Assembly (NCBI RefSeq): GCF_000382225.1 | Contig: NZ_KB907817.1 | Span: 1-64,000, forward strand | Direction: 5' to 3' | Length of the DNA stretch: 64,000 nt | Origin: Hymenobacter aerophilus DSM 13606 | GTDB lineage: Bacteria > Bacteroidota > Bacteroidia > Cytophagales > Hymenobacteraceae | Shown: positions 28,193 through 36,129 of the stretch, in pieces | How the letters are laid out: each line of letters starts with the position of its first letter | Numbering within the stretch: the stretch's first letter is position 1 | Notes under the pieces: model-generated | The model's input: the letters and a program-made list of their open reading frames with translations, nothing else | Database searches by the model: none | Told to the model about the DNA's origin: nothing | Position numbers and translations under genes: made by a program

Positions 28193-28807
28193 GTGAGCGT
28201 CAAAAAAATATACCTGATCCGGCACGGCCAAACCGACTTCAACGTGCGCGGCATCGTGCAGGGCAGCGGCGTCGACTCGTCGCTCAATGAAGCCGGGCGG
28301 CGGCAGGCGGCGCGCTTTTTCGCCGCCTACGGCCACGTGCCCTTCGATAAGGTATATACTTCGCTGCTGCGCCGCACCCACGAGTCGGTGGCGGGTTTCC
28401 TGGACCTGGGCCTGCCGCACGAGGCGCACGGGGCTCTAAACGAAATCGGCTGGGGCACCCGCGAGGGCACCCGCATCACGCCCGAAGAAGACGAGGAATA
28501 CCACGGCGTGCTCCAGAGCTGGCGCGCGGGCAACACAACCACGGCCCTCGAAGGCGGCGAAAGTCCCGATGAAGTAGCCACCCGGCAGCGCCCGTTTATC
28601 GAGCTGCTCACCGGCCGGCCCCACGAGCAGACGGTGCTCGTGTGCATGCACGGCCGGGCCATGCGGGTGCTGCTGTGCCAGCTGCTGCACTACCCGCTCA
28701 GCCAGATGGAAAACTTCGAGCACCACAACCTGGGCCTCTACGAGCTGGAATTTACCGGCTCGCTGTTCACGGTGCGCAATTTCCTCGACGTGCGCCATCT
28801 GGCTTAA
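28193..28807 (+). CDS. Histidine phosphatase (phosphoglycerate mutase-like) family protein
   Basis: 204 residues from GTG 28193. IYLIRHGQTDFNVRG carries the phospho-His motif (His11). LLRRTHESV, LNEIGWGTREG (acid) and VCMHGRAMRVLL (second His) complete the branch-I histidine phosphatase active site. Substrate is unknown; such proteins act on small phosphates or as cobalamin/nucleotide phosphatases. Confidence 0.88.
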   Translation: MSVKKIYLIRHGQTDFNVRGIVQGSGVDSSLNEAGRRQAARFFAAYGHVPFDKVYTSLLRRTHESVAGFLDLGLPHEAHGALNEIGWGTREGTRITPEEDEEYHGVLQSWRAGNTTTALEGGESPDEVATRQRPFIELLTGRPHEQTVLVCMHGRAMRVLLCQLLHYPLSQMENFEHHNLGLYELEFTGSLFTVRNFLDVRHLA

Positions 28808-28993
28808 CCCGGGCGCTTTATAGGTGAATGCGGGCCTTCATGTAGCTGAAGCCTTTTGCCATTTCACGCAGTGATCCGGGGCGGATGGCGCAGGGTTTTG
28901 GGGTGGCCGTTGAACGACCCTGCGACACCCTGCGCCACCCACTGCAAAACACGGCGTGAACCAAAACAGGCAGGAAAGTGGCTGCCGGCAATT

Positions 28994-29017
28994 GCCGGGG
29001 CGAAAATTCGCCCCGGC
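28994..29017. promoter_or_regulatory. Palindrome with CGAAAATTCG core (upstream copy)
   Basis: GCCGGGGCGAA (28994-29004) and TTCGCCCCGGC (29007-29017) are exact reverse complements around AA. The decamer CGAAAATTCG recurs 55 bp downstream inside the E2 promoter. A possible auxiliary operator. Confidence 0.45.
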
Positions 29018-29045
29018 GCCGGCTGGTTCGGCCGGAGCGGTTTGG

Positions 29046-29076
29046 TTTGCTCCCCCGAAAATTCGGGCTAATTTTG
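29046..29076 (+). promoter_or_regulatory. Promoter of the E2 gene with operator-like palindrome in its spacer
   Basis: TTTG (29046-29049), 19 bases, then TAATTTTG (29069-29076): a close fit to the Bacteroidetes TTG-N19-TAnnTTTG promoter. The spacer holds CCCGAA-AA-TTCGGG (29054-29067), sharing the core CGAAAATTCG with 29001-29010. A repressor bound here would block polymerase. Confidence 0.6.
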
Positions 29077-29106
29077 GCCCTATTCTATTCAACGACGACG
29101 ACGCAG

Positions 29107-30948
29107 ATGGCCGAACTCATAAAAATGCCCAAGATGAGCGACACAATGACCGAAGGGGTTATTGCGGCGTGGCTCAAAAAAGTAGGCGATAAAGTAAAAT
29201 CCGGCGACGTGCTGGCCGAGGTGGAAACCGACAAGGCCACCATGGAGCTCGAAAACTACGAGGATGGCACCCTGCTCTACGTCGGCCCCAAGGAAGGCGA
29301 GGCCGTGGTAGTAAACGGCCTGCTGGCCGTGGTGGGCAAGGAAGGCGAGGACATTACGGCCCTGCTGAAAGACGCCCAGGCCGAAACCGCCCAGCTCGAA
29401 GCCGGCGAATCGGAAGATGCTCCGGCCGCCGAGGCGCCCGCTCCGGCCGCTAAGCCGGAAGCTGCCGCGCCGGCCCCGGCTGCTGCCTCGGCTGCTCCCA
29501 AGGCTGAGGCTCCTAAAGCCGCGGCGGCCCCGGCCGGCAACGGCAAAAAGGCCACGGTTATCCGGATGCCCAAAATGAGCGACACTATGACCGAGGGCAC
29601 CATTGCCGCTTGGCTGAAAAAGGTAGGTGACAAGGTGAAATCGGGCGATGTGCTGGCCGAAGTAGAAACCGATAAGGCCACCATGGAGCTGGATAACTAC
29701 GAAGACGGCACCCTGCTCTACATCGGCCCGAAAGAAGGCGAGGCCGTGGCCGTGGATGGCGTGCTGGCCATCATTGGCGAAGAAGGCGCCGACGTGCAGG
29801 CCCTGCTCGGCGGCCAGGATGCCGCGGCCGGCGCTTCGGCCGCCGACGAGTCGGCCACCGAGCGCTCGGAAACCGAAAACGCCGAGCGCCCCGCCGAAAT
29901 CCGGGCCGAGGCCAAGGCCACCGGCCAGCCGGTGGGCAGCGTAAGCACCAGCCAAGCCGCCTCGGCGCCGACCGCCAACGGTGGCCGCATTTTCGCTTCG
30001 CCGCTGGCCAAAAGCATTGCCAAGGATAAAGGCATCGACCTGGCAACCATCAAAGGTTCGGGCGAAAACGGCCGCATCGTGTCGCGCGATCTGGAGGACG
30101 TAACCGCTTCAGCCCAGCCAGCCCAGGCTGCGCCGGCCGCTACCGCTCCGGCTGCCTCGGCGCCGGCGGCGGCTGCCCCGCAGTCCGAGTACATCAAGGC
30201 CGCGCTGCCCGAACAGGCCGCCCCGAAAGCCGCCGCGCCGGCTGCTTCGGCTGGCCAGCCCGCCGAGGGCACCTACACCGATACGCCGGTGTCGCAGATG
30301 CGCAAGGTAATTGCCCGCCGCCTCTCCGAAAGCCTGTTTACGGCCCCGCATTTCTATCTGACGATGGAAATTCTGATGGACCGGGCCATGGAAGTGCGCA
30401 CCCAGCTCAACGAGCTTTCGCCCGTCAAGCTCAGCTTCAACGACCTCGTTATCAAGGCGGCGGCCGTGGCGCTCAAGCAGCACCCGGCCGTCAATTCCTC
30501 GTGGCTGGGCGACAAAATCCGCCAGAATAAAGTCGTGAATATCGGCGTGGCCGTAGCCGTGGATGAGGGCCTGCTGGTGCCGGTGGTGCGCAACGCCGAC
30601 GGTAAGGGCATGTCGCAGATTGCCACCGAGGTGAAGGAGCTGGCCGGCAAGGCCAAGAGCAAGAAGCTGCAGCCCGCCGAGTGGGAGGGCAGCACCTTCA
30701 CCATCTCCAACCTGGGCATGTTCGGCATCGACGAGTTCACGGCCATCATCAACCCGCCGGATGCCTGCATCCTGGCCGTGGGCGGCATCAAGCAGACGGC
30801 CGTAGTGAAGAACGGTGAGCTGGCCGTGGGCAACATCATGAAAGTAACGCTCAGCTGCGACCACCGCGTAGTGGACGGCGCCACCGGTGCGGCCTTCCTG
30901 CAGACGCTCAAGAGCCTGCTCGAAGACCCGTTGCGGATGCTGATTTAA
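29107..30948 (+). CDS. aceF: Pyruvate dehydrogenase complex dihydrolipoyl acetyltransferase (E2)
   Basis: 613 residues. Two lipoyl domains (about 1-80 and 153-230), each with the lipoylated Lys in EVETDKATMEL, are joined by Ala/Pro/Glu-rich linkers. A subunit-binding domain (about 294-335, FASPLAKSIAKDKGIDL) follows, then the catalytic core ending in SCDHRVVDGATGAAFL with the active-site His and Asp. Start is ATG 29107 (MAELIKMPKMSDTMTEGV). E1 and E3 genes are not adjacent. The two lipoyl segments are almost identical even at DNA level, indicating recent duplication or homogenisation. Confidence 0.95.
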   Translation: MAELIKMPKMSDTMTEGVIAAWLKKVGDKVKSGDVLAEVETDKATMELENYEDGTLLYVGPKEGEAVVVNGLLAVVGKEGEDITALLKDAQAETAQLEAGESEDAPAAEAPAPAAKPEAAAPAPAAASAAPKAEAPKAAAAPAGNGKKATVIRMPKMSDTMTEGTIAAWLKKVGDKVKSGDVLAEVETDKATMELDNYEDGTLLYIGPKEGEAVAVDGVLAIIGEEGADVQALLGGQDAAAGASAADESATERSETENAERPAEIRAEAKATGQPVGSVSTSQAASAPTANGGRIFASPLAKSIAKDKGIDLATIKGSGENGRIVSRDLEDVTASAQPAQAAPAATAPAASAPAAAAPQSEYIKAALPEQAAPKAAAPAASAGQPAEGTYTDTPVSQMRKVIARRLSESLFTAPHFYLTMEILMDRAMEVRTQLNELSPVKLSFNDLVIKAAAVALKQHPAVNSSWLGDKIRQNKVVNIGVAVAVDEGLLVPVVRNADGKGMSQIATEVKELAGKAKSKKLQPAEWEGSTFTISNLGMFGIDEFTAIINPPDACILAVGGIKQTAVVKNGELAVGNIMKVTLSCDHRVVDGATGAAFLQTLKSLLEDPLRMLI

Positions 30949-30960
30949 TTTCAACCCACC

Positions 30961-31069
30961 GTCATCCTCCATCTTGCGGCCGCAGCGCGAAGGACCTTAT
31001 CACGTAAAAAGAGTCGTTATAACGGCTGTTCTCACGCGATAAGGTCCTTCGCGCTGCTCAGGATGACAT
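30961..31069. repeat. Inverted repeat, GCGAAGGACCTTATC family
   Basis: GTCATCCTCCATCTTGCGGC...AGCGCGAAGGACCTTATC (30961-31002) is mirrored by GATAAGGTCCTTCGCGCTGC...GGATGACAT (31038-31069), with a left-arm insertion. It separates the E2 gene and hslV. Confidence 0.9.
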
Positions 31070-31089
31070 ACTTTTAACCGATAACCGAC

Positions 31090-31626
31090 ATGAGAATCCG
31101 CTCAACTACCGTCCTGGGCATCCGCCACAACGGCGAAGTGGCCCTCGGCGCCGACGGCCAGGCCACCATGGACAAGCACGTGGCCAAAAGCAACGTGCGC
31201 AAAGTGCGCAAGCTGCACGACGGCAAAGTGGTTACCGGCTTTGCCGGCTCTACGGCCGATGCCTTTATGCTGCTCGATAAGTTCGAGGAGAAGCTTTCGG
31301 GCTACAACGGCCAGCTGCGCCGCGCCGCCATCGAGCTGGCCAAGGAGTGGCGCAAAGACCAGTACCTGCGCAAGCTCGAAGCTATGATGGTCGTCTGCGA
31401 TAAGGACGAGCTGCTCATCATTGCCGGCACCGGCGACGTGCTGGAGCCCGACAACGACGTGGCCGCCATCGGCTCGGGCTCGATGTACGCTCAGGCCGCC
31501 GCGCTGGCCCTTAAAAAGCACGCCCCCCACCTCTCGGCCCGCCAGATGGTAGAGGAGGCCCTGCACATCGCCGCCGACATCTGCATCTACACCAACCACA
31601 ACCTCATGATTGAGCAGCCGGTATAG
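31090..31626 (+). CDS. hslV: ATP-dependent protease peptidase subunit HslV
   Basis: 178 residues. The catalytic Thr lies in MRIRSTTVLGIRHNG; a five-residue propeptide MRIRS would have to be removed to expose Thr6. GADGQATMDKHVAKSNVRKVRKL and AAIGSGSMYAQAAALAL are HslV signatures. The partner ATPase HslU is not in this window. Confidence 0.95.
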   Translation: MRIRSTTVLGIRHNGEVALGADGQATMDKHVAKSNVRKVRKLHDGKVVTGFAGSTADAFMLLDKFEEKLSGYNGQLRRAAIELAKEWRKDQYLRKLEAMMVVCDKDELLIIAGTGDVLEPDNDVAAIGSGSMYAQAAALALKKHAPHLSARQMVEEALHIAADICIYTNHNLMIEQPV

Positions 31627-31697
31627 GTATTGGCCAATCAACCGTTAGGACCCCTGTTCAAAGGTGAAATCAGCTTGCTCTAAAAGTTTGTGTGCGC

Positions 31698-32198
31698 ATG
31701 AAAAAGAAGAAAAGATTTGATTTTGAGGCCCTGGGTGAATTGGTGCGGGCCGACACGCAGGAATTTCTTGACACCTACGCTACAACATACCCCAACGACG
31801 GCCCGCTACTGGCTTTCTGCCTGTACTTTGACTCGCAGGGTGGCATTCACAGCTTGGTGTTACCGCAGAAGGCGGTGAGCAAAGACATAACCATCGACGA
31901 TACGGCCACTTGGTTTAAGTATGCTGACCACGTGGAGGCGCCTTTCTCGGAGCGCACTGAAGAATTGCTGAGTGAGTATGAAGAGGTGTTCTGGGACGAT
32001 GAGGCCGATGAAGAGGAAAATGAAGCGGTAATCCAGCAGTTTCACCAGATGATTACAGGCATTGTGCAGCAGCTGACTTTCGAAAAGGTGCCGAAAACCG
32101 ACGATTTCATCTTCCACGCCGATGCGATGGACGAGGATTACGACGAGTGGAACGCTACAATTCCGCCCGCGCTTCTAAAAAAGCATTTCGACCAGTAG
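31698..32198 (+). CDS. DUF4303-like protein (possible)
   Basis: 166 residues from ATG 31698. FDFEALGELVRADTQEFLDT and LAFCLYFDSQGG resemble the start of DUF4303 proteins, a group sometimes found as immunity-like or orphan genes; the match is from memory and weak. The protein is acidic, with EEVFWDDEADEEENEAV, and has no membrane segment. Its codon and base use is visibly less GC-rich than that of the neighbours, hinting at acquisition. No toxin gene is adjacent. Confidence 0.6.
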   Translation: MKKKKRFDFEALGELVRADTQEFLDTYATTYPNDGPLLAFCLYFDSQGGIHSLVLPQKAVSKDITIDDTATWFKYADHVEAPFSERTEELLSEYEEVFWDDEADEEENEAVIQQFHQMITGIVQQLTFEKVPKTDDFIFHADAMDEDYDEWNATIPPALLKKHFDQ

Positions 32199-32340
32199 GG
32201 CGTAGTGCCCCGACTGTTGTGAGCAACCCAGCCGCAATAGAACGCTATACAGAATCTTCGATGTACGCTTTTTATATTGAACGATTCAGGGGCCTTTTTT
32301 GATAGAAAACCGACACCCAACCTTTCTGACCTACGATTCG

Positions 32341-33312
32341 ATGAACGTAACCAACTTCCTCAAGCACCACTACCGCCACTTCAACGCCGCTGCCCTGATT
32401 GACGCGGCCGAGGGCTACAACAAGCACCTGGCCGACGGCGGCAAGATGATGATTACGCTGGCCGGCGCCATGAGCACCGCCGAAATGGGCATTCAGCTGG
32501 CCGAACTGATTCGGCAGGATAAAGTGCAGATTATCAGCTGCACCGGCGCCAACCTCGAAGAAGATATCTTCAACCTGGTGGCCCACGATTTCTACGAGCG
32601 CGTGCCCCACTACCGCGACCTGACGCCCGCCGATGAGCAGGCCCTGCTGGAGCGCCACATGAACCGCGTAACCGACACCTGCATTCCGGAAGAGGAGGCC
32701 ATGCGCCGCCTCGAGCACTCGGTGCTCAAGTTCTGGGAGCAGGCCGACAAGGCCGGCGAGCAGTACTTCCCCCACGAGTTCTTCTACCAGATTTTGAAAT
32801 CGGGCGAGCTGGAGCAGTACTACCAGATTGACCCCAAGGACAGCTGGATGCTGGCCGCCGCCGAGAAAAACCTGCCCATCATCTGCCCCGGGTGGGAAGA
32901 CTCCACGCTGGGCAACATCTTCGCCGGCCACGTCATTTCGGGCGACATCAAAAACGTGCACACCGTGCGTACCGGCATCGAGTACATGATTTACCTCTCG
33001 GAGTGGTACACCGAGCAGGCCACCGACGAAAGCCCGGTCGGTTTCTTCCAGATTGGCGGCGGCATTGCCGGCGACTTCCCCATCTGCGTGGTGCCCATGT
33101 TGCACCAGGACCTGGGCCGCACCTCGGTGCCGCTGTGGGGCTACTTCTGCCAGATTTCGGACTCGACGACCAGCTACGGCAGCTACTCGGGCGCCGTGCC
33201 CAACGAGAAAATCACCTGGGGCAAGCTGGGCCAGGACACGCCCAAGTTCATCATCGAATCGGACGCTACGATTGTGGCCCCGTTGGTGTTCGCCATGGTG
33301 CTGGGGCAGTAA
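32341..33312 (+). CDS. Deoxyhypusine synthase-family protein
   Basis: 323 residues. LAGAMSTAEMGIQLAELI (NAD-binding region), SCTGANLEEDIF, the TGIEY segment and NEKITWGKLGQDTPKFIIESDAT align with eukaryotic/archaeal deoxyhypusine synthase, whose catalytic Lys lies in SWGK; here it is Lys295. Bacteria lack eIF5A, so the usual product is not expected. Related bacterial proteins are known or proposed to make homospermidine or other polyamine products. Start at MNVTNFLKHH (32341); the TTG-initiated extension looks non-coding. Confidence 0.9.
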   Translation: MNVTNFLKHHYRHFNAAALIDAAEGYNKHLADGGKMMITLAGAMSTAEMGIQLAELIRQDKVQIISCTGANLEEDIFNLVAHDFYERVPHYRDLTPADEQALLERHMNRVTDTCIPEEEAMRRLEHSVLKFWEQADKAGEQYFPHEFFYQILKSGELEQYYQIDPKDSWMLAAAEKNLPIICPGWEDSTLGNIFAGHVISGDIKNVHTVRTGIEYMIYLSEWYTEQATDESPVGFFQIGGGIAGDFPICVVPMLHQDLGRTSVPLWGYFCQISDSTTSYGSYSGAVPNEKITWGKLGQDTPKFIIESDATIVAPLVFAMVLGQ

Positions 33313-33384
33313 CGCGAACTTTGTAGTTCGTGTCCCCGCGCCATTAGGGGGCGTTCTGACACGCGAACTACAAAGTTCGCGTTA
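33310..33384. repeat. CGCGAACTTTGTAGTTCGCG inverted repeat (copy 2)
   Basis: TAACGCGAACTTTGTAGTTC (from 33310) is mirrored by the right arm ending GTTCGCGTTA at 33384. The first three bases are the TAA stop of the deoxyhypusine-synthase-like gene. Same family as 14361-14451. Confidence 0.9.
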
Positions 33385-33408
33385 CTGACCGGTCACCGCA
33401 ATCAAATC

Positions 33409-33447
33409 AAAAAGGCCCGCCGCTGAACATCAGCGGCGGGCCTTTTT
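33409..33447. terminator. Bidirectional intrinsic terminator
   Basis: 17-bp perfect stem AAAAAGGCCCGCCGCTG (33409-33425) with 33431-33447, loop AACAT, T5 runs at both ends. It lies between convergent genes. Confidence 0.95.
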
Positions 33448-33512
33448 CGGTAGTTTTAAGTAGCAGATAGCTGGAATAAAGTGATTTGATTCCGGACAAC
33501 GGCAAATAAAAA

Positions 33513-34064
33513 TCATGGTGTCGCTGACGCCTCCACAATTTCGGCCAGCAACTCGGCTTCGCGCCGTACGCCGGCCAGGCTGGTCTCCAACAGCAGCCGG
33601 GCGGTGGCCCCGCAATGCTCGCGCAGCTGGCGGCGGGCTTCCAGCTCGAAAACAGTGAGCCAGCCCGCTTCGTCCTCCGGACTGGCGACCGGACCGGGGT
33701 AAGCCCGCAGGGCCGGCGCAATGGCCAGCCGGGCCAGGTACGGAGCCGCCCGCCGATGCAGGGTAGCCAACTGTAACTCCAGGTGCTGCATCTTCGCTCG
33801 GCACTGGCGCAGGCGGTATTCCAGCTCCTGCAGGTCCGGCGGCGGCTCGGGCAAAGCCGACGGGGCGGGGAAGCTGCCGCCCGCGCCATCGTACACAAGG
33901 CCCTGGGCGGCCAGCGTCAGGCGCGCCTGCTGTACCCCCGTAGTATCGGTAGTCGATTGGTAGCCCCGCTCGGTCAGGGCCAGACTCGACCGGGGCACAC
34001 CCAGCCAGCCGGCCATCATTTCCTGCGAAAGCCCGAAGCGGGTACGAAGCGGGAGCGTATCCAT
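33513..34064 (-). CDS. HTH-domain protein with helical C-terminus, possible regulator
   Basis: 183 residues. The N-terminal FGLSQEMMAGWLGVPRSSLALTERG (about 10-34) is a Cro/C1-type helix-turn-helix. A Pro-rich linker follows (64-76), then long helices (80-180) suited to oligomerisation. No ligand-binding domain was recognised. A 53-bp perfect palindrome lies 28 bp upstream of its start codon, so autoregulation is plausible. The other minus-strand neighbour upstream is the trans-sulfuration enzyme. Confidence 0.7.
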   Translation of the reverse strand: MDTLPLRTRFGLSQEMMAGWLGVPRSSLALTERGYQSTTDTTGVQQARLTLAAQGLVYDGAGGSFPAPSALPEPPPDLQELEYRLRQCRAKMQHLELQLATLHRRAAPYLARLAIAPALRAYPGPVASPEDEAGWLTVFELEARRQLREHCGATARLLLETSLAGVRREAELLAEIVEASATP

Positions 34065-34092
34065 GACAGAGAATCAAGATGAGTTGGTGAAC

Positions 34093-34145
34093 TTAAACAA
34101 TTTGGGCCTAAACAATTTCAAATTGTTTAGGCCCAAATTGTTTAA
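34093..34145. promoter_or_regulatory. 53-bp perfect palindrome containing four copies of a decamer
   Basis: Arms 34093-34118 and 34120-34145 (26 bp each, spacer C) are exact reverse complements. Each arm has two direct copies of TAAACAATTT (spaced 15 bp), so four half-sites in all. It is strongly AT-rich in a GC-rich region and located just upstream of the HTH gene start. It could be an operator or, folded, a terminator for the gene at 34188. Confidence 0.75.
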
Positions 34146-34187
34146 CAGGCGAACCCGAGACCCTTAGTATCCGGAGAAGCTGGCGGA

Positions 34188-35498
34188 TTATGCCATTTCC
34201 GCCACCTTCACACCCTTGCCCACGCCCACGGCTTCAAAGGCCTGACCCAAATCCAGCATCAAATCCTGCGGGTCTTCCACGCCGATGCTCAGGCGAATCA
34301 TCTGGGGGGTGATGCCCATTTCCTTCTGGTCTTCGAGCGTGATGTCGGAGTGGGTCATGGTGCCGGGGTGCTCGGCCAGGCTCTCGGTGCCGCCCAGGCT
34401 TACGGCCAGCTTGATGAGCTTGAGGGCGTTCAGGAACCGGAAGGCTTCGGCCTCGCCGCCCTTGATGTCGAACGAAATCATGGAGCCCGGCGAGAGGCAC
34501 TGGCGGCGGTAGATGTCCTGCTGGGCGGGGTTGCCTTCGAGGTGGGTGAGGTAGTGCGTGCGCGCTACCAGCGGGTGCGCCCGCAGCCAGTCGGCAATGG
34601 TTTGGGCCGATTGGGCGGCGCGCTCCATGCGCAGCTTCAGCGTTTCGAGGCTGCGCATGAGCATCCAGCCGGTGTTGGGGTCGCACATGGTGCCCATGAA
34701 CGTGCGCATGGCCTTGATTTCCTTCATCAGGGCATGACTGCTGAGCGCAGCGCCGGCAATGAGGTCGGAGTGGCCGCCCAGGAACTTGGTGGCCGAGTAC
34801 AGCACCACGTCGGCGCCGTGCTTGAGCGGGTGCTGGAACACGGGCCCCAGGAAGGTGTTATCGACCACGAAGCGCACCGGCTTGTCGGGCGTGCTGTACT
34901 GGCGGACCAGGGCGGCGCAGGCCTCCAGGTCGATGAGGTGGTTGGTGGGGTTGGCGGGCGTCTCCACGTACACCATGGCCAGGCGGCCGGGGGCAATAGC
35001 GGCGGCCTGGGCCTGCATTTCTTCGGGGCTGGCGCTGGGCCGGAAGCCCACGGCCTCGATGCCGAACTTGCGCAGCACGTTTTTCAGGAAGAAATCGGAG
35101 CCGCCGTACACCGGCTCGGAGTGCAGCACCACGTCGCCGGGCTGCAACAGGGCCAGCAGGGTGGTGCTGATGGCGGCCATGCCCGAGGCGAAGGTGGCGG
35201 CTTCCTCGGCCTCGTCCCAGAGCGTGAGTCGGTTTTCGAGGATTTCGAGGCTGGGGTTGTTGAGGCGCGAATAGATGAGGCCCATTTCCTCCTCCGGACC
35301 CTGCTGCCGCAAGCCGTAGGCCAGCTCGAAGAAGGCCTTGCCCTCCTCGGCGTTCTTGAACACGAACGTGGACGTCTGGAAAATGGGCGGCTTGATGGCG
35401 CCCTCGCTCCAGGCCGGCGTGTAGCCGTAGCTCATCATCAGGCTCTCGGGGTTCAGGCGCTGCCCGTTGATGTGGGCGTGGTCGGCGGGGTTGGTCAT
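34188..35498 (-). CDS. Cys/Met metabolism PLP-dependent enzyme (cystathionine gamma-synthase/lyase family)
   Basis: 436 residues. [49 protein letters not shown] and the PLP Lys in [17 protein letters not shown] define the family. [19 protein letters not shown] is the C-terminal signature. Activity could be cystathionine gamma-synthase, gamma-lyase or methionine gamma-lyase; sequence alone does not decide. No met genes adjacent. Start at [12 protein letters not shown] (35498), 42 bp after a -7 box. Confidence 0.9.
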   Translation of the reverse strand: MTNPADHAHINGQRLNPESLMMSYGYTPAWSEGAIKPPIFQTSTFVFKNAEEGKAFFELAYGLRQQGPEEEMGLIYSRLNNPSLEILENRLTLWDEAEEAATFASGMAAISTTLLALLQPGDVVLHSEPVYGGSDFFLKNVLRKFGIEAVGFRPSASPEEMQAQAAAIAPGRLAMVYVETPANPTNHLIDLEACAALVRQYSTPDKPVRFVVDNTFLGPVFQHPLKHGADVVLYSATKFLGGHSDLIAGAALSSHALMKEIKAMRTFMGTMCDPNTGWMLMRSLETLKLRMERAAQSAQTIADWLRAHPLVARTHYLTHLEGNPAQQDIYRRQCLSPGSMISFDIKGGEAEAFRFLNALKLIKLAVSLGGTESLAEHPGTMTHSDITLEDQKEMGITPQMIRLSIGVEDPQDLMLDLGQAFEAVGVGKGVKVAEMA

Positions 35499-35539
35499 GG
35501 GGGTGGGATTTGGTGGATGGGTGGGAAATGGGGGTAGCC

Positions 35540-35547
35540 CAAAGGTA
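35540..35547 (-). promoter_or_regulatory. TACCTTTG -7 box for the trans-sulfuration gene
   Basis: Minus-strand perfect match to TAnnTTTG, 42 bp upstream of the start at 35498. No well-placed TTG -33 element was found. Confidence 0.4.
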
Positions 35548-35633
35548 CCGATTCTGCCAACCTTCCCCGAAAAGCCAGCATTTTCGGCCCTATTCGCGTA
35601 TCTTGGCCTACCACCGACCTTTCCCGCCGCGCC

Positions 35634-35975
35634 ATGTCCCTCGATACCTACACCTTCCTGCAGCACACCACCGACGCCGAAAAGACGACCGTGTACACCC
35701 GCGGCGAAGACGAGGACGGCGACGAAATCCTGATTCCGCATTCGGCCCTGCTCATCGCCCAAACCGCGCACCAGAAGCTCTACATCACCCTCGAAGCCCG
35801 CCGCCGCTACCTCACCCACACCCAAATCCCCGGCGAAGACGAACCCGAAATCGACTTCCTGCGCGACTACGAAGAAGTGGAAGCCCTGCTCGAAGACGCC
35901 GGCCTCGACGGCATCCACGACGGCGAGCAGGGCATCCTCTACCACAACCTCCTGTTTCTGTTGATAAACCCGTAA
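35634..35975 (+). CDS. Small acidic protein, unknown function
   Basis: 113 residues, MSLDTYTFLQHTTDAEKTTV..., strongly acidic (EDEDGDE, GEDEPEIDFLRDYEEVEALLEDAGLDG) and soluble. No recognised domain. It is divergent from the trans-sulfuration enzyme, and its 3' end merges into a long hairpin shared with the convergent amidase gene. Confidence 0.65.
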   Translation: MSLDTYTFLQHTTDAEKTTVYTRGEDEDGDEILIPHSALLIAQTAHQKLYITLEARRRYLTHTQIPGEDEPEIDFLRDYEEVEALLEDAGLDGIHDGEQGILYHNLLFLLINP

Positions 35976-35976
35976 G

Positions 35977-36129
35977 GGGCGGTGATTTGGTAATTTGGTG
36001 AAACCATGCTGTCATCCTGAGCGCAGCGAAGGACCTATACAGAAGCCAAGCAATGGATATAGCCTCTATATAGGTCCTTCGCTGCGCTCAGGATGACAGC
36101 ATGGTCACCAAACTGCCAAATCACCGCCC
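35977..36129. repeat. Perfect 37-bp inverted repeat extended by imperfect arms, TCATCCTGAGCGCAGCG family
   Basis: Core arms 36003-36039 and 36069-36105 are exact reverse complements (ACCATGCTGTCATCCTGAGC...). The pairing continues outward imperfectly (GGCGGTGATTTGG near 35978 against CCAAATCACCGCC near 36115), reaching the stop codon of the amidase gene and the base after the stop of the 35634 gene. Confidence 0.95.

Noticed and set aside
31698..32198. Immunity gene of a contact-dependent toxin system
   Set aside because: The DUF4303 resemblance is weak and no toxin or secretion gene is adjacent.
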